Source: Anaerolineae bacterium (GTDB lineage: Bacteria; Chloroflexota; Anaerolineae; Aggregatilineales; Phototrophicaceae). Taken from it: 34,996 bases of DNA. A program made the translations under genes and the position numbers. Where the stretch lies: NCBI GenBank assembly GCA_022843745.1, contig JALHNB010000068.1, forward strand, positions 1 to 34,996, in the 5' to 3' direction. This document shows positions 1 through 7,265 of this stretch, piece by piece. Position 1 is the first letter of the stretch, and each line of letters starts with the position of its first letter. Under the pieces are notes generated by a model. That model made no database searches. It was not told where the DNA came from and saw nothing but the letters and a program-made list of their open reading frames with translations.

Positions 1-1
1 A

Positions 2-1102
2 AAAGAGATCGGTGCGTTGGCGGCAGGCCTGGGCAAACGCGCCCTCGTCGTCACAGGCAGCCAGCCGGAGCGCGTCGGGCGTATCTTTGACCTGCTCGAA
101 GACCGCGAAATCGCCTATGAAACTTTCCCGGTCAGTGGCGAACCAACCATCGCCATCGCCCAGGCCGGAGTAAAAAAAGTGCGCGAATCCGGCTGCGATC
201 TGGTCATCAGCATCGGCGGCGGCAGCGTGATCGACGCAGGCAAAGCGATTGCGGCGCTGGCGACCAACCCCGGCGACGTGCTGAATTATCTCGAAGTCAT
301 CGGCAAGAATCAGCCGTTAAACGCCCCTCCCCTGCCCTTTATCGCCATCCCGACCACCGCCGGGACAGGCGCGGAAGTCACGCGCAACGCCGTTCTCGCC
401 TCGCCGGAACATCAGGTCAAGGTCAGCCTGCGCAGTCCGTTGATGCTGCCAAAAATCGCGCTGATTGATCCCGAATTGACGCACAGCATGTCACCCGCCA
501 CCACCGCCGCGACAGGTCTGGACGCGCTGACCCAGTTGATCGAGCCATACGTCTGCAACGTCGCGAACCCGATCACCGACGCGCTTTGCAAGGAAGGCAT
601 CCAGCGGGCAGCCAATAGTTTACGCCGCGCCTATCACTATGGTGATGATGAAGACGCGCGTTTCGACATGGCAATCGCCAGTCTGATGGGCGGCCTCGCG
701 CTGGCGAACGCCAAATTAGGCGCTGTTCACGGTTTCGCCGGGCCGATTGGTGGCATGTTCCCCGCGCCACATGGAGCAGTTTGTGGGCGATTACTGCCCT
801 TCGTCATGGACATGAACGTGGGTGCGCTCTATGAACGCCTGCCGGAAAGCGACACGCTCTGGCGTTATATCGACATCGCGACCATTCTCACAGGCGACCC
901 GGAAGCCACCGCCGAGGATGGTGTCGCCTGGGTGCGCGAATTGTGCTACGAATTGCAGGTTCCAAAATTGTCGAATTATGGCATCACTGAGTCGGACATC
1001 CCCACCATCGCGGAAAAATCCGCCGGGACAAGTTCGATGCAGGGCAACCCGATCAAGCTGGCGACTGGCGAACTGGAGACGATCCTGCGGGCAGCGCTCT
1101 AA
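2..1102 (+). CDS. Iron-containing alcohol dehydrogenase, 5' end outside the window
   Basis: Group III (iron-dependent) alcohol dehydrogenase family, which reduces or oxidises small alcohols/aldehydes with NAD(P). The frame is open back to the first base, and the codons before the TTG at 17 still read as family sequence (KEIGALAAGLGKRALVVTG), so the true start lies upstream. Visible motifs: the nucleotide-binding GGGSVIDAGKAIA, then TTAGTGAEVTRNAV, and the metal-site histidine segments HGFAGPIGG and APHGAVCGR in the C-terminal half. About 367 residues are present, nearly a full-length enzyme (usually 380-390). The substrate cannot be read from sequence. It ends 114 bp before the methyltransferase gene, which has its own promoter-like sequence, so the two may not be co-transcribed. 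Confidence 0.9.
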   Translation, partial: KEIGALAAGLGKRALVVTGSQPERVGRIFDLLEDREIAYETFPVSGEPTIAIAQAGVKKVRESGCDLVISIGGGSVIDAGKAIAALATNPGDVLNYLEVIGKNQPLNAPPLPFIAIPTTAGTGAEVTRNAVLASPEHQVKVSLRSPLMLPKIALIDPELTHSMSPATTAATGLDALTQLIEPYVCNVANPITDALCKEGIQRAANSLRRAYHYGDDEDARFDMAIASLMGGLALANAKLGAVHGFAGPIGGMFPAPHGAVCGRLLPFVMDMNVGALYERLPESDTLWRYIDIATILTGDPEATAEDGVAWVRELCYELQVPKLSNYGITESDIPTIAEKSAGTSSMQGNPIKLATGELETILRAAL

Positions 1103-1170
1103 GAGGCGCGTCAAAATCAGTATCCCCTACATCTCACGGGCTAAGTTTTTACAAGACATTTGTTCTACAT

Positions 1171-1181
1171 CTGTATATAAT
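1171..1181 (+). promoter_or_regulatory. Probable -10 box of the 1217 gene
   Basis: The sequence contains TATAAT at 1176-1181 in the 114 bp gap, about 36 bp before the ATG. The nearest -35-like hexamer, TTTACA at 1148-1153, is 22 bp away, which is too far for a normal sigma-70 spacing. Only the -10 is supported. Confidence 0.35.
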
Positions 1182-1216
1182 GGATTGTGAGCGCACACTA
1201 TTCGAGGTGACATCCG

Positions 1217-2203
1217 ATGTCTGAACAAAAATCGGTGAATATTTGGGAACTCAGCGATCTTTGTACGCCCTGGTGTATCCGCGCTGTCGTGACTCTACGC
1301 ATCGCTGAACACATTGACTCCGGTATCAGCCAGATTGCCGACCTTGCCGCCGCCGCAGGCTGTGATGCCTATGCCCTGCACAGGGTACTCACCGATCTGG
1401 CGGGAAAAGGCATATTTCAGGAATCTTCTCCAGGGCATTTTGTGCTGAATGAAGCCGCGCGACAATTGCTCGATCCAATGGCGCATCTTACACTTGACCT
1501 GGATGGCCTCGGAGGTCGCCTTTCTCACGCCTGGGGTACGCTGCTCACCTACACTCGAACAGGCAAACCCGGCTATCACGAAGTTTTTGGCCTCCCCTTC
1601 TGGGAGGATTTGAACGCTCATCCCGACATCGCGGCGCAGTTTGATAACCTCATGGGTCTGCCGGGACACGGACTTCCCAACCCGGAGTTCCAAATTTCCG
1701 GCGGCTGGGACTCGATACATACAGTAGTCGATGTCGGCGGCGGTACAGGTGCGCTGCTGGGCGAAATCCTTCGCGTCCATCCTCATATTCGTGGCACACT
1801 GGTCGATCAGCCGAGAACGGTAGCCCTCTCTGGCGAGATTTTCCGATCTGCGGGTGTGACCGAGCGCGTCACGACGGTTGAACAGAGTTTTTTCGACCCG
1901 CTGCCTTCCGGCGCAGACCTCTATCTGTTGAAGAGTATCCTGAATGACTGGCCTGACGGTGAAGCGAGGGCGATTCTGAATCGCTGTGCCCAGGCAGCGC
2001 ACCCCAATGGTCGGGTCGTGATCCTCGGCGGTGTGACTGTGGACGATGCCCCCAGGCCACTTGTGCCAGAGATGGTACTGGTGGGCGGCAAGTTCCGCAC
2101 CGTAACGGAAATCCAAGCGCTTGCACAGGAAGCGGCGTTAGAGGTGATGGCTGCCGGGGAGCAGCCATCCGGCCACTTTGTCGTCGAATGTCGCCCGCGT
2201 TAA
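1217..2203 (+). CDS. Class I SAM-dependent methyltransferase (O-methyltransferase family 2 type)
   Basis: 328 residues. An N-terminal winged-helix/dimerisation region (about 10-85, with a LHRVLTDLAGKGIF wing) is followed by a Rossmann methyltransferase domain with motif I VVDVGGGTG at about 170-178 and the acidic LVDQP loop at about 195-199. This order is typical of the plant COMT/bacterial CrtF/DnrK family, which methylates hydroxyls on aromatic or polyene natural products. The usual catalytic histidine in the L-x-x-hL-H-D-W motif is Asn243 here (LKSILNDW), as in non-canonical members such as DnrK and RdmB, so simple acid/base O-methylation is doubtful. The start is the ATG preceded by gaggtga. 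No biosynthetic cluster surrounds it. Confidence 0.85.
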   Translation: MSEQKSVNIWELSDLCTPWCIRAVVTLRIAEHIDSGISQIADLAAAAGCDAYALHRVLTDLAGKGIFQESSPGHFVLNEAARQLLDPMAHLTLDLDGLGGRLSHAWGTLLTYTRTGKPGYHEVFGLPFWEDLNAHPDIAAQFDNLMGLPGHGLPNPEFQISGGWDSIHTVVDVGGGTGALLGEILRVHPHIRGTLVDQPRTVALSGEIFRSAGVTERVTTVEQSFFDPLPSGADLYLLKSILNDWPDGEARAILNRCAQAAHPNGRVVILGGVTVDDAPRPLVPEMVLVGGKFRTVTEIQALAQEAALEVMAAGEQPSGHFVVECRPR

Positions 2204-2236
2204 AATCATCTTGTCGGGTGATGAAAGGTAGCTAAC

Positions 2237-2809
2237 GTGATTGTCCAACAAAAGCTCTGCACAACGGACGAGTTCGAGGAATTTCTCGCCTTGCCGGAAA
2301 ATCGGGATCGCCGCTTCGAACTCATCTACGGGGAGATTGTCGAAAAAATGCCGACAGAAGAACATGGTCTTGTTGCCGGGAATATCTATGCGCCACTCTG
2401 GAATTTCGTCAAGCCGCGAAAATTGGGTCGAGTCGGCATCGAAGTCCGGCACGCGCTGAAAAAAGATCGCCTCAATGATCGCATCCCCGATATTTCCTTC
2501 ACCAGCACCGAACGCGCTGGGGAAATCGTCAAGCAAGGCCCTGTCCTGCGGATGCCCGATCTCGCCGTCGAAATCCAATCTCCCGACGACAGTCAGCGTG
2601 AAATGCGCGAAAAAGCGGCCTATTATTTGCGACATGGTTCGCGCCTTGTTTGGTTGGTCTACACCGACAAGCCCGGCGTGGACGAATGTACACTCGGTGC
2701 AGACGGTGAGATGCTGATTAAGCAGTATGGCATGGATGATCTCTTGGACGGCGGCGAAGTTTTGTCCGGTTTCACGCTGCCCGTGCGCGATATTTTTGAC
2801 GTTGAATAG
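2237..2809 (+). CDS. Uma2 family putative nuclease (formerly DUF820)
   Basis: 190 residues of the Uma2 family, which has a PD-(D/E)XK restriction-nuclease fold and is very abundant in Cyanobacteria and Chloroflexota. Its physiological role is unknown. Visible family landmarks: RRFELIYGEIVEKMP at about 25-39, then H43, the PD pair P84-D85, PDLAVEIQSPDDS at about 107-119 with E112, K126, and the GSRLVWLVYTDKP strand near 134-146. These supply the expected acidic/lysine active-site set. The start is GTG at 2237 with aaagg 8 bp upstream, and the family-like sequence begins at this codon. The gene stops 2 bp before the next ATG and may be co-translated with it. Confidence 0.9.
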   Translation: MIVQQKLCTTDEFEEFLALPENRDRRFELIYGEIVEKMPTEEHGLVAGNIYAPLWNFVKPRKLGRVGIEVRHALKKDRLNDRIPDISFTSTERAGEIVKQGPVLRMPDLAVEIQSPDDSQREMREKAAYYLRHGSRLVWLVYTDKPGVDECTLGADGEMLIKQYGMDDLLDGGEVLSGFTLPVRDIFDVE

Positions 2810-2811
2810 CG

Positions 2812-3849
2812 ATGACCTTCTCCGCCCGCATCGCCTACACCTTCCTCACCGCCTATATCCTCACCTTCTACTCGGAGTGGATGTTCTGGACAGGCCGCCC
2901 GCCGAGCGAGTCCTTTTACCTCGAAGCGATTCCTACCTGGATCGCCTATTCCTTTATCATCTTCTTTTTCATTACCACCGTGAGCTATTTTCGCGCCCGT
3001 TCATTTTGGGCGATTTTCCTGTGCGGAGCGCTCTACGGCTGGCTGCTCGAAGGTGTGCTGGTGCAAACCATGTACGATGCCTTGCCGATTCAGATTTCGT
3101 TTACCGGGCTGTCATGGCACGCGCTCATCAGCGTGATGTTCGGCTGGTGGTGGCTTCCGCGACGACTGCGCGAATCACGAGCGATTATTCCATGCCTGCT
3201 GTTCGGCGTAGCGCTCGGCTTGTGGTCAATCGGCTGGTGGCTCGAACCGGATGTCGCCGTCGCCGCGCCGGAATCGGTCACTTTTTACAACCTCTTTTTC
3301 GGCATCCCGCTTGTCCCAGCCTATATCTTCTGGAGTCGCCTCTCTTCGCAAATAGTCACCCCCTCACATGTTCGGAGTAGTTTTTCCTCCCCCTCTCTGC
3401 TTGCGGAGAGGGGGTTGGGGGGTGAGGTTGCATTGAATGAATCTGCCTCAAAAAATTCGCCGGAAGTGAGGGGTAAATCTTTTCGCCCCTCTCGCCTCGA
3501 ACTCATCATCGCCACCCTATTACTCGCGCTCTATTTCGCCTTCGTCACCGTGCCGACTCAGCCCCTTGCGCTGATCGTGCTGCCGCCCCTTCTCGCGCTG
3601 ATTCTGTGGTCGTTACGCCGCAATCGCCAGCGTGAGCCGGAAATTTCGCCTGAAACAACGCCCATCACCCTGAAGCAGGCGCTCCCCCTGCTCCTGATCC
3701 CGATCATGGCGAGTCTGGTGTATGCGGGTGCATTGACTATCGGCCTGACTCTCCCCAGCCTGCAAATCCTGTTTGTGATATCGATGCCGTTGGGTTTTCT
3801 GCTGTTCGCCGTCAGCGTTTACAAAACCGCGCGATCATCAGTACACTAA
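2812..3849 (+). CDS. Polytopic membrane protein of unknown function
   Basis: 345 residues with about ten hydrophobic segments: about six in the first 185 residues and four after residue 225. They are separated by a polar stretch at residues 183-223. Aromatic-rich segments (WIAYSFIIFFFITT, FGWWWLPRR, WSIGWWLEP) mark membrane interfaces. I do not recognise the family. The polar loop is not ordinary protein: residues about 192-207 are encoded by a copy of a C-rich/G-rich palindromic repeat that is intergenic elsewhere in this window. The reading frame survives the insertion. Translation is probably coupled to the Uma2 gene, 2 bp upstream. Confidence 0.8.
   Translation: MTFSARIAYTFLTAYILTFYSEWMFWTGRPPSESFYLEAIPTWIAYSFIIFFFITTVSYFRARSFWAIFLCGALYGWLLEGVLVQTMYDALPIQISFTGLSWHALISVMFGWWWLPRRLRESRAIIPCLLFGVALGLWSIGWWLEPDVAVAAPESVTFYNLFFGIPLVPAYIFWSRLSSQIVTPSHVRSSFSSPSLLAERGLGGEVALNESASKNSPEVRGKSFRPSRLELIIATLLLALYFAFVTVPTQPLALIVLPPLLALILWSLRRNRQREPEISPETTPITLKQALPLLLIPIMASLVYAGALTIGLTLPSLQILFVISMPLGFLLFAVSVYKTARSSVH
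3386..3428 (+). repeat. C-rich/G-rich palindromic repeat (family F), copy inside a gene
   Basis: The arms CCCCTCTC and GAGAGGGG enclose tgcttgcg, followed by a G-rich tail ending in gggtgaggtt. Related sequences with the same tail occur at 3967-4013 and 31024-31075. Partial or diverged copies occur at 13903-13930 and 17172-17222. This copy lies in frame inside the membrane-protein gene. Confidence 0.75.
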
Positions 3850-3908
3850 TCCTCGCCAGGATATGGTTTTCGGGTTATCATGCCCATACTTGATCGCGTA
3901 ATCTTTTT

Positions 3909-4035
3909 TAGAAGCTGTTTGAATATTCATTTTTAGACTTACACCCGCCACAAAAAATCTGTTTTGACTCCCCCTCTCCAACGCATTGGAGAGGCGTTGG
4001 GGGGTGAGGTTGAGTGAATTTCCAAACAGGTTCTT
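3909..4035. repeat. MITE-like palindromic element with family F core
   Basis: This fills most of the 224 bp gap between the membrane protein and the Smr gene. The outer ends are imperfect inverted repeats: agaagctgtttgaatattca at the left, and the complement of tgaatttccaaacaggttct at the right. The centre is a family F hairpin (CTCTCCAA/TTGGAGAG) with the tail ggggggtgaggttgag. No coding sequence is inside, and no target-site duplication was obvious by eye. Confidence 0.6.
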
Positions 4036-4073
4036 ACACACTTTCTCAAAACTAATCACGAACGACTCCCGCT

Positions 4074-4328
4074 ATGTCAAAACTCAAACTCGACTTACAC
4101 GACATCTACAATAAAGGCGACAAAATCGAGGCGGAATTGCAGCGCATCATGAATGAAGCCGTCGAAAAGCGCATCGCCCTGGTCGAAATCATCCCCGGCA
4201 AAGGCAGCGGTCAGCTCAAAAAGCGTGTCCTCCGTTTCCTCGATCAGAAGCACATCCGCGCCATGTACCACCGCCTCGAAAAGGACGACAAAAACTTTGG
4301 TCGTATCTTCGTCCACTTCAAACACTGA
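4074..4328 (+). CDS. Stand-alone Smr domain protein
   Basis: 84 residues, essentially one Smr (small MutS-related) domain. LDLHDIYNKG at the N-terminus corresponds to the LDLHG motif, and IIPGKGSGQLKKRVLRFL (about 40-57) to the GxGSG motif. Smr domains bind or nick branched DNA or cleave RNA. In MutS2 the domain sits at the C-terminus, whereas here it is the whole protein. The second residue of the LDLHG motif pair is altered (LHD instead of LHG), although the His is kept. No strong Shine-Dalgarno is visible before the ATG. The neighbours give no functional context. Confidence 0.8.
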   Translation: MSKLKLDLHDIYNKGDKIEAELQRIMNEAVEKRIALVEIIPGKGSGQLKKRVLRFLDQKHIRAMYHRLEKDDKNFGRIFVHFKH

Positions 4329-4351
4329 TCCGCGACGGCTGATTTTTCGCA

Positions 4352-4357
4352 TATAAT
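4352..4357 (+). promoter_or_regulatory. Probable -10 box of the glycosyltransferase gene
   Basis: TATAAT lies 37 bp before the chosen ATG at 4395. No matching -35 hexamer is visible at the right distance. Confidence 0.35.
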
Positions 4358-4394
4358 ATTGATGTGTTCTGAATTTCACAATGAAGGTGTTCAC

Positions 4395-5633
4395 ATGCAG
4401 ATCGTATTGATGGCATCCGGCACGCGCGGCGATGTCCAGCCGATGATCGCGCTCGGCAAAGCGTTGAAAGCAGCAGGCCACTCCGTCCGCGTCATGGCAG
4501 GCTCGAATTTTTCGTCGTGGATTGAATCGCACGGCCTCGAAGCCTACCCGATCATCGACATGGAAGTCCTCATGCGGAGCGAACTCGGCGTGAAATGGGT
4601 CGAGAGCGCGAACCCGATGCAGCAGCTTAAATATATGAAAGCGCTGCTCGATGCCAACCAGGAGCGCTACGTCACCGATACGATCAACGGCACGGCGGGC
4701 GCGGAACTGCTTATCGGCGGCTTTGTCTCCGAGCCATTTTTGCAGGCCATCAGCGAAAAGCACGGCATCCCGCTGATTACCGCCGCGCTTCAGCCCTACC
4801 GCGCCACCCGCAGCGGCACTGCCACACTCATCCCCCTGCTCCCGCGTTCCAACAGCATCCTCAACGACTGGATGGGCATGATCGGTGTGCGTTTTATGTG
4901 GTCAGTCGCCGCCGATGTGACCAATATTTTGCGCACCAGACTCGGCTTGCCGCCGCATACCGCCGCGACCTATCAAAAAGCGATGCAAAAAATTCTCGCG
5001 ATTTACGCCGTCAGCCCACTCGTCATGCAGGATTCGACAGCTCGTATGACCGGCTACTGGTTTCTCGATGAGGACTACACCCCGCCCGCCGACCTGCTGA
5101 ATTTTATCGAGTCCGGCGACCCGCCCGTTTATGTCGGCTTCGGCAGCATGTCCAGCAGCGACCCGGCGCGTACCGTCAACATGATCGTTGATGCGCTGGC
5201 GAAAGTCGGAAAACGCGGCGTTTTAGCACGTGGGTGGAGTGGCGCGGCGGTGACAAACCTGCCCTCTCACGTCCATTTACTGGACAAAACGTCACATACC
5301 TGGCTGTTCCCACGTATGGCAGCGATTGTGCATCACGGCGGCGCGGGGACAACCGCCGCAGCGCTGCGTGCCGGAAAGCCCATGTTCCTCATCCCCCACC
5401 TCGGCGACCAGCCCTACTGGGGACGACGAATGCACGAACTCGGCGTGAGCGTCAAGCCGATCCCGCGCCCCAAACTGACCGCCGAAAATTTCACCTCAAG
5501 TCTGGACGCGCTTCTGCAAGACTCACGCATCCACGCCAACGCTGCCGCCCTCGGCGAAAAAATCCGCGCCGAAGATGGCATTAAAGAAGCGATGAATTGG
5601 ATCACCGGGATCATCAGACTGAGTGAGTGGTGA
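4395..5633 (+). CDS. GT1-type glycosyltransferase (UGT/MGT-like)
   Basis: 412 residues with a GT-B fold. The N-terminal Rossmann domain opens with MQIVLMASGTRGDVQPMIAL, the hallmark of macrolide/sterol/zeaxanthin-type glycosyltransferases. The C-terminal donor-binding domain carries VHHGGAGTTAAALRAGKP from residue 312, with HLGDQPYWGRR after it, where the conserved D-Q pair contacts the sugar. It probably glucosylates a lipid or natural product with a UDP-sugar, but the acceptor is unknown. The ATG at 4395 was chosen because gaaggtg lies 5-10 bp upstream; an in-frame ATG at 4359 has no comparable site. The last 36 codons (5526-5633) recur, diverged, at 9189-9296 beyond the next operon. Confidence 0.9.
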   Translation: MQIVLMASGTRGDVQPMIALGKALKAAGHSVRVMAGSNFSSWIESHGLEAYPIIDMEVLMRSELGVKWVESANPMQQLKYMKALLDANQERYVTDTINGTAGAELLIGGFVSEPFLQAISEKHGIPLITAALQPYRATRSGTATLIPLLPRSNSILNDWMGMIGVRFMWSVAADVTNILRTRLGLPPHTAATYQKAMQKILAIYAVSPLVMQDSTARMTGYWFLDEDYTPPADLLNFIESGDPPVYVGFGSMSSSDPARTVNMIVDALAKVGKRGVLARGWSGAAVTNLPSHVHLLDKTSHTWLFPRMAAIVHHGGAGTTAAALRAGKPMFLIPHLGDQPYWGRRMHELGVSVKPIPRPKLTAENFTSSLDALLQDSRIHANAAALGEKIRAEDGIKEAMNWITGIIRLSEW

Positions 5634-5819
5634 GTCGGTAACTCGCAGCACACATTAAATCCAGCCTGCTCGGAAGAATCCGCGATATTCATTCGCCAAC
5701 TCACACTGCCACCCATCAACCTCTAAAAAAACTCACCGAAACTTTTTCTCCCATACACACTCGTTATATACAGCATCACATCCGGGGGATTAACCACCTC
5801 GAAGGAATGAGTAGTGAAT

Positions 5820-5843
5820 TGACCTGATGGTATTCGCAGGTCA
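5820..5843. promoter_or_regulatory. Inverted repeat upstream of the ApbE operon
   Basis: TGACCTG and CAGGTCA are perfect 7-bp arms with a 10-bp spacer. They lie directly before the Shine-Dalgarno (ggga, 5850-5854) of a short leader ORF. This could be a repressor site or a small 5'-UTR hairpin. The rest of 5634-5860 holds no gene that I can support. Confidence 0.35.
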
Positions 5844-5860
5844 TTGAAAGGGAGAAGTAC

Positions 5861-5911
5861 ATGACAAACAACGATGAAACGAATACGGAGGATTGGCTAT
5901 GGCAGATGTAG
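5861..5911 (+). CDS. Possible 16-residue leader ORF
   Basis: The ORF reads MTNNDETNTEDWLWQM and stops at TAG 5909-5911. It has a good Shine-Dalgarno (gggag, about 7 bp before its ATG) and contains the ribosome-binding site and start codon of the next gene, overlapping it by 13 nt in another frame. Ribosomes translating it would pass over the downstream start, so it could couple or gate translation of the ApbE operon. The only sequence evidence is the ribosome-binding site and the overlap. Confidence 0.35.
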   Translation: MTNNDETNTEDWLWQM

Positions 5912-6351
5912 ACCGCACCAGAAAACTGCTTGTCCGCACGGCACTTGTCACCAGCAGCACCATTGCAACTCTGGTCGGTGCGCAAAATCTGGCCCTGCTG
6001 GACATTCATCAAATTACCTCAGACCCTATAGCGGTAGCCGAGCCAACGGCCATCCCAACAGCGGCCATTGTCTCGGTTTCTGAGGGGGCGACTGTCATGC
6101 AGGTAACGCCGACCATCGAGATTGTCCACGCCGCCCCCAGCGTAACCATCCTGCGGCGTGCGGGACAGGCCGGGCCGATTGAGTCCGTATCCGTTCAGCC
6201 CGCTTCAATCCAGCCCCCTGCCCCGGTGCAGGTCGCCCCGCCCCAGCCCGTGATCGTACAGGGAGAAGCGCCACCTCCTGTCATCATTCAGCAGGCTTCG
6301 GCCCCGTCGTCCTCTGGCGGGTCATCCTCACAAACGCAGTCAAGCCGATGA
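5899..6351 (+). CDS. Membrane-anchored Pro/Gln/Ser-rich protein of the ApbE operon
   Basis: 150 residues, family not recognised. The basic N-terminus (DRTRKLLVR) is followed by one moderately hydrophobic segment (about 14-35), consistent with a signal anchor and an extracytoplasmic remainder. From residue 95 it is low complexity, rich in Pro, Gln, Val and Ser, and it ends in a Ser-rich tail. Residues 61-65 read SEGAT, which weakly resembles the S/T-G-A-T acceptor motif to which ApbE attaches FMN through the Thr. There is no recognisable FMN-binding domain around it, so this is only a possibility. The start is the ATG at 5899, six bases after acggagga. The stop overlaps the ApbE start (ATGA), so the two are translationally coupled. 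Confidence 0.75.
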   Translation: MADVDRTRKLLVRTALVTSSTIATLVGAQNLALLDIHQITSDPIAVAEPTAIPTAAIVSVSEGATVMQVTPTIEIVHAAPSVTILRRAGQAGPIESVSVQPASIQPPAPVQVAPPQPVIVQGEAPPPVIIQQASAPSSSGGSSSQTQSSR

Positions 6352-7265
6352 TCGCCTCAACCACTTTCCGCGCAATGGGCTGTCAGGTCGAAATCAAGCT
6401 GTATGCTGTGGGCGCTGATGCCATCCTGAGCGAGATGCCTGCCCGATTTGATGCGCTCGAAAATCAGCTTTCGCGCTTTCGCCCCCAAAGCGAACTCATG
6501 CAGCTTAATGCACGGGCGGGCGAATGGGTCACGGTCAGCGCGGTGCTGTTCGAGAACATTCATATGGCGAAACACATGGCGCGGCTGACGGATGGATTGT
6601 TCAATCCGCTGGTACTCCCAGCGCTGATTGCCAGCGGCTATGACCGCAGTTTCGAGCAGATCTGTTCGCGCCCTGTTACAGCATCGCAGCCTGCCAACGA
6701 TTGGCGGTCTATCGAGTTGAACATCAAAAAAAGTCAGGTGCGCCTTCCCGCCAACAGCGCGATTGATCTGGGTGGCAGCGCTAAAGGCTGGACAGCCCAG
6801 CATATTGCCGATCACCTGGCAGATCACGGCGCATGTCTGGTCAATATCGGTGGTGATATTGTCGTAAACGGTGCGCCTGAAGGTCTACCCGGTTGGCAAA
6901 TTAACATCGCCGACCCGGATATCGATCTTGATCTGGCAGCGGTGTGGCTGCGCGATACAGCGATTGTCACCAGCGGTATTGACTATCGCCGCTGGACAAC
7001 CGCTGACGGCCAACAGCGTCATCACATCATCAATCCGCGCACCGGAGAGCCAGCAATGACAGATGTGCTTACAGCGACGATCATTCACCCTCACGCGCCT
7101 ACTGCCGAAGCCTACGCCAAAGCGGTTTTGCTCAAAGGCTGCCGCACGGGTCTGGATTGGCTCAACAGCCGTTGGCAGGCCGCTGGCCTGGTTGTCCAGC
7201 AAGACCGTGCAGTCGTTGCAACTACCAATTTCGTTTCGTACTTTCAGGAAAGGTTCACTCAATGA
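6348..7265 (+). CDS. apbE: FAD:protein FMN transferase (ApbE family)
   Basis: 305 residues. ApbE enzymes use FAD and Mg2+ to attach FMN covalently to a Thr/Ser of redox proteins. Motifs seen in order: RAMGCQVEI at about 8-16, TDGLFNPL at 81-88, DLGGSAKGW at 140-148, VNIGGD at 165-170, TSG at 208-210 and HIINPRTGEP at 226-235. These are the FAD- and metal-binding signatures, and all are intact. Most bacterial ApbEs are exported lipoproteins. This one has no signal peptide, and its start is fixed by a 4-nt ATGA overlap with the upstream stop, so it should stay in the cytoplasm. The next gene starts 4 nt before its stop. It is co-transcribed with a heme b membrane protein, which points to a flavin/heme electron-transfer system. 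Confidence 0.93.
   Translation: MIASTTFRAMGCQVEIKLYAVGADAILSEMPARFDALENQLSRFRPQSELMQLNARAGEWVTVSAVLFENIHMAKHMARLTDGLFNPLVLPALIASGYDRSFEQICSRPVTASQPANDWRSIELNIKKSQVRLPANSAIDLGGSAKGWTAQHIADHLADHGACLVNIGGDIVVNGAPEGLPGWQINIADPDIDLDLAAVWLRDTAIVTSGIDYRRWTTADGQQRHHIINPRTGEPAMTDVLTATIIHPHAPTAEAYAKAVLLKGCRTGLDWLNSRWQAAGLVVQQDRAVVATTNFVSYFQERFTQ

Noticed and set aside
1148-1181. TTTACA/TATAAT as a full sigma-70 promoter
   Set aside because: The 22-bp spacing is too long. Only the -10 box is kept.
1295-2116. 273-codon open frame on the minus strand
   Set aside because: It is the shadow of the well-supported methyltransferase on the plus strand, with no recognisable protein pattern and no ribosome-binding site.
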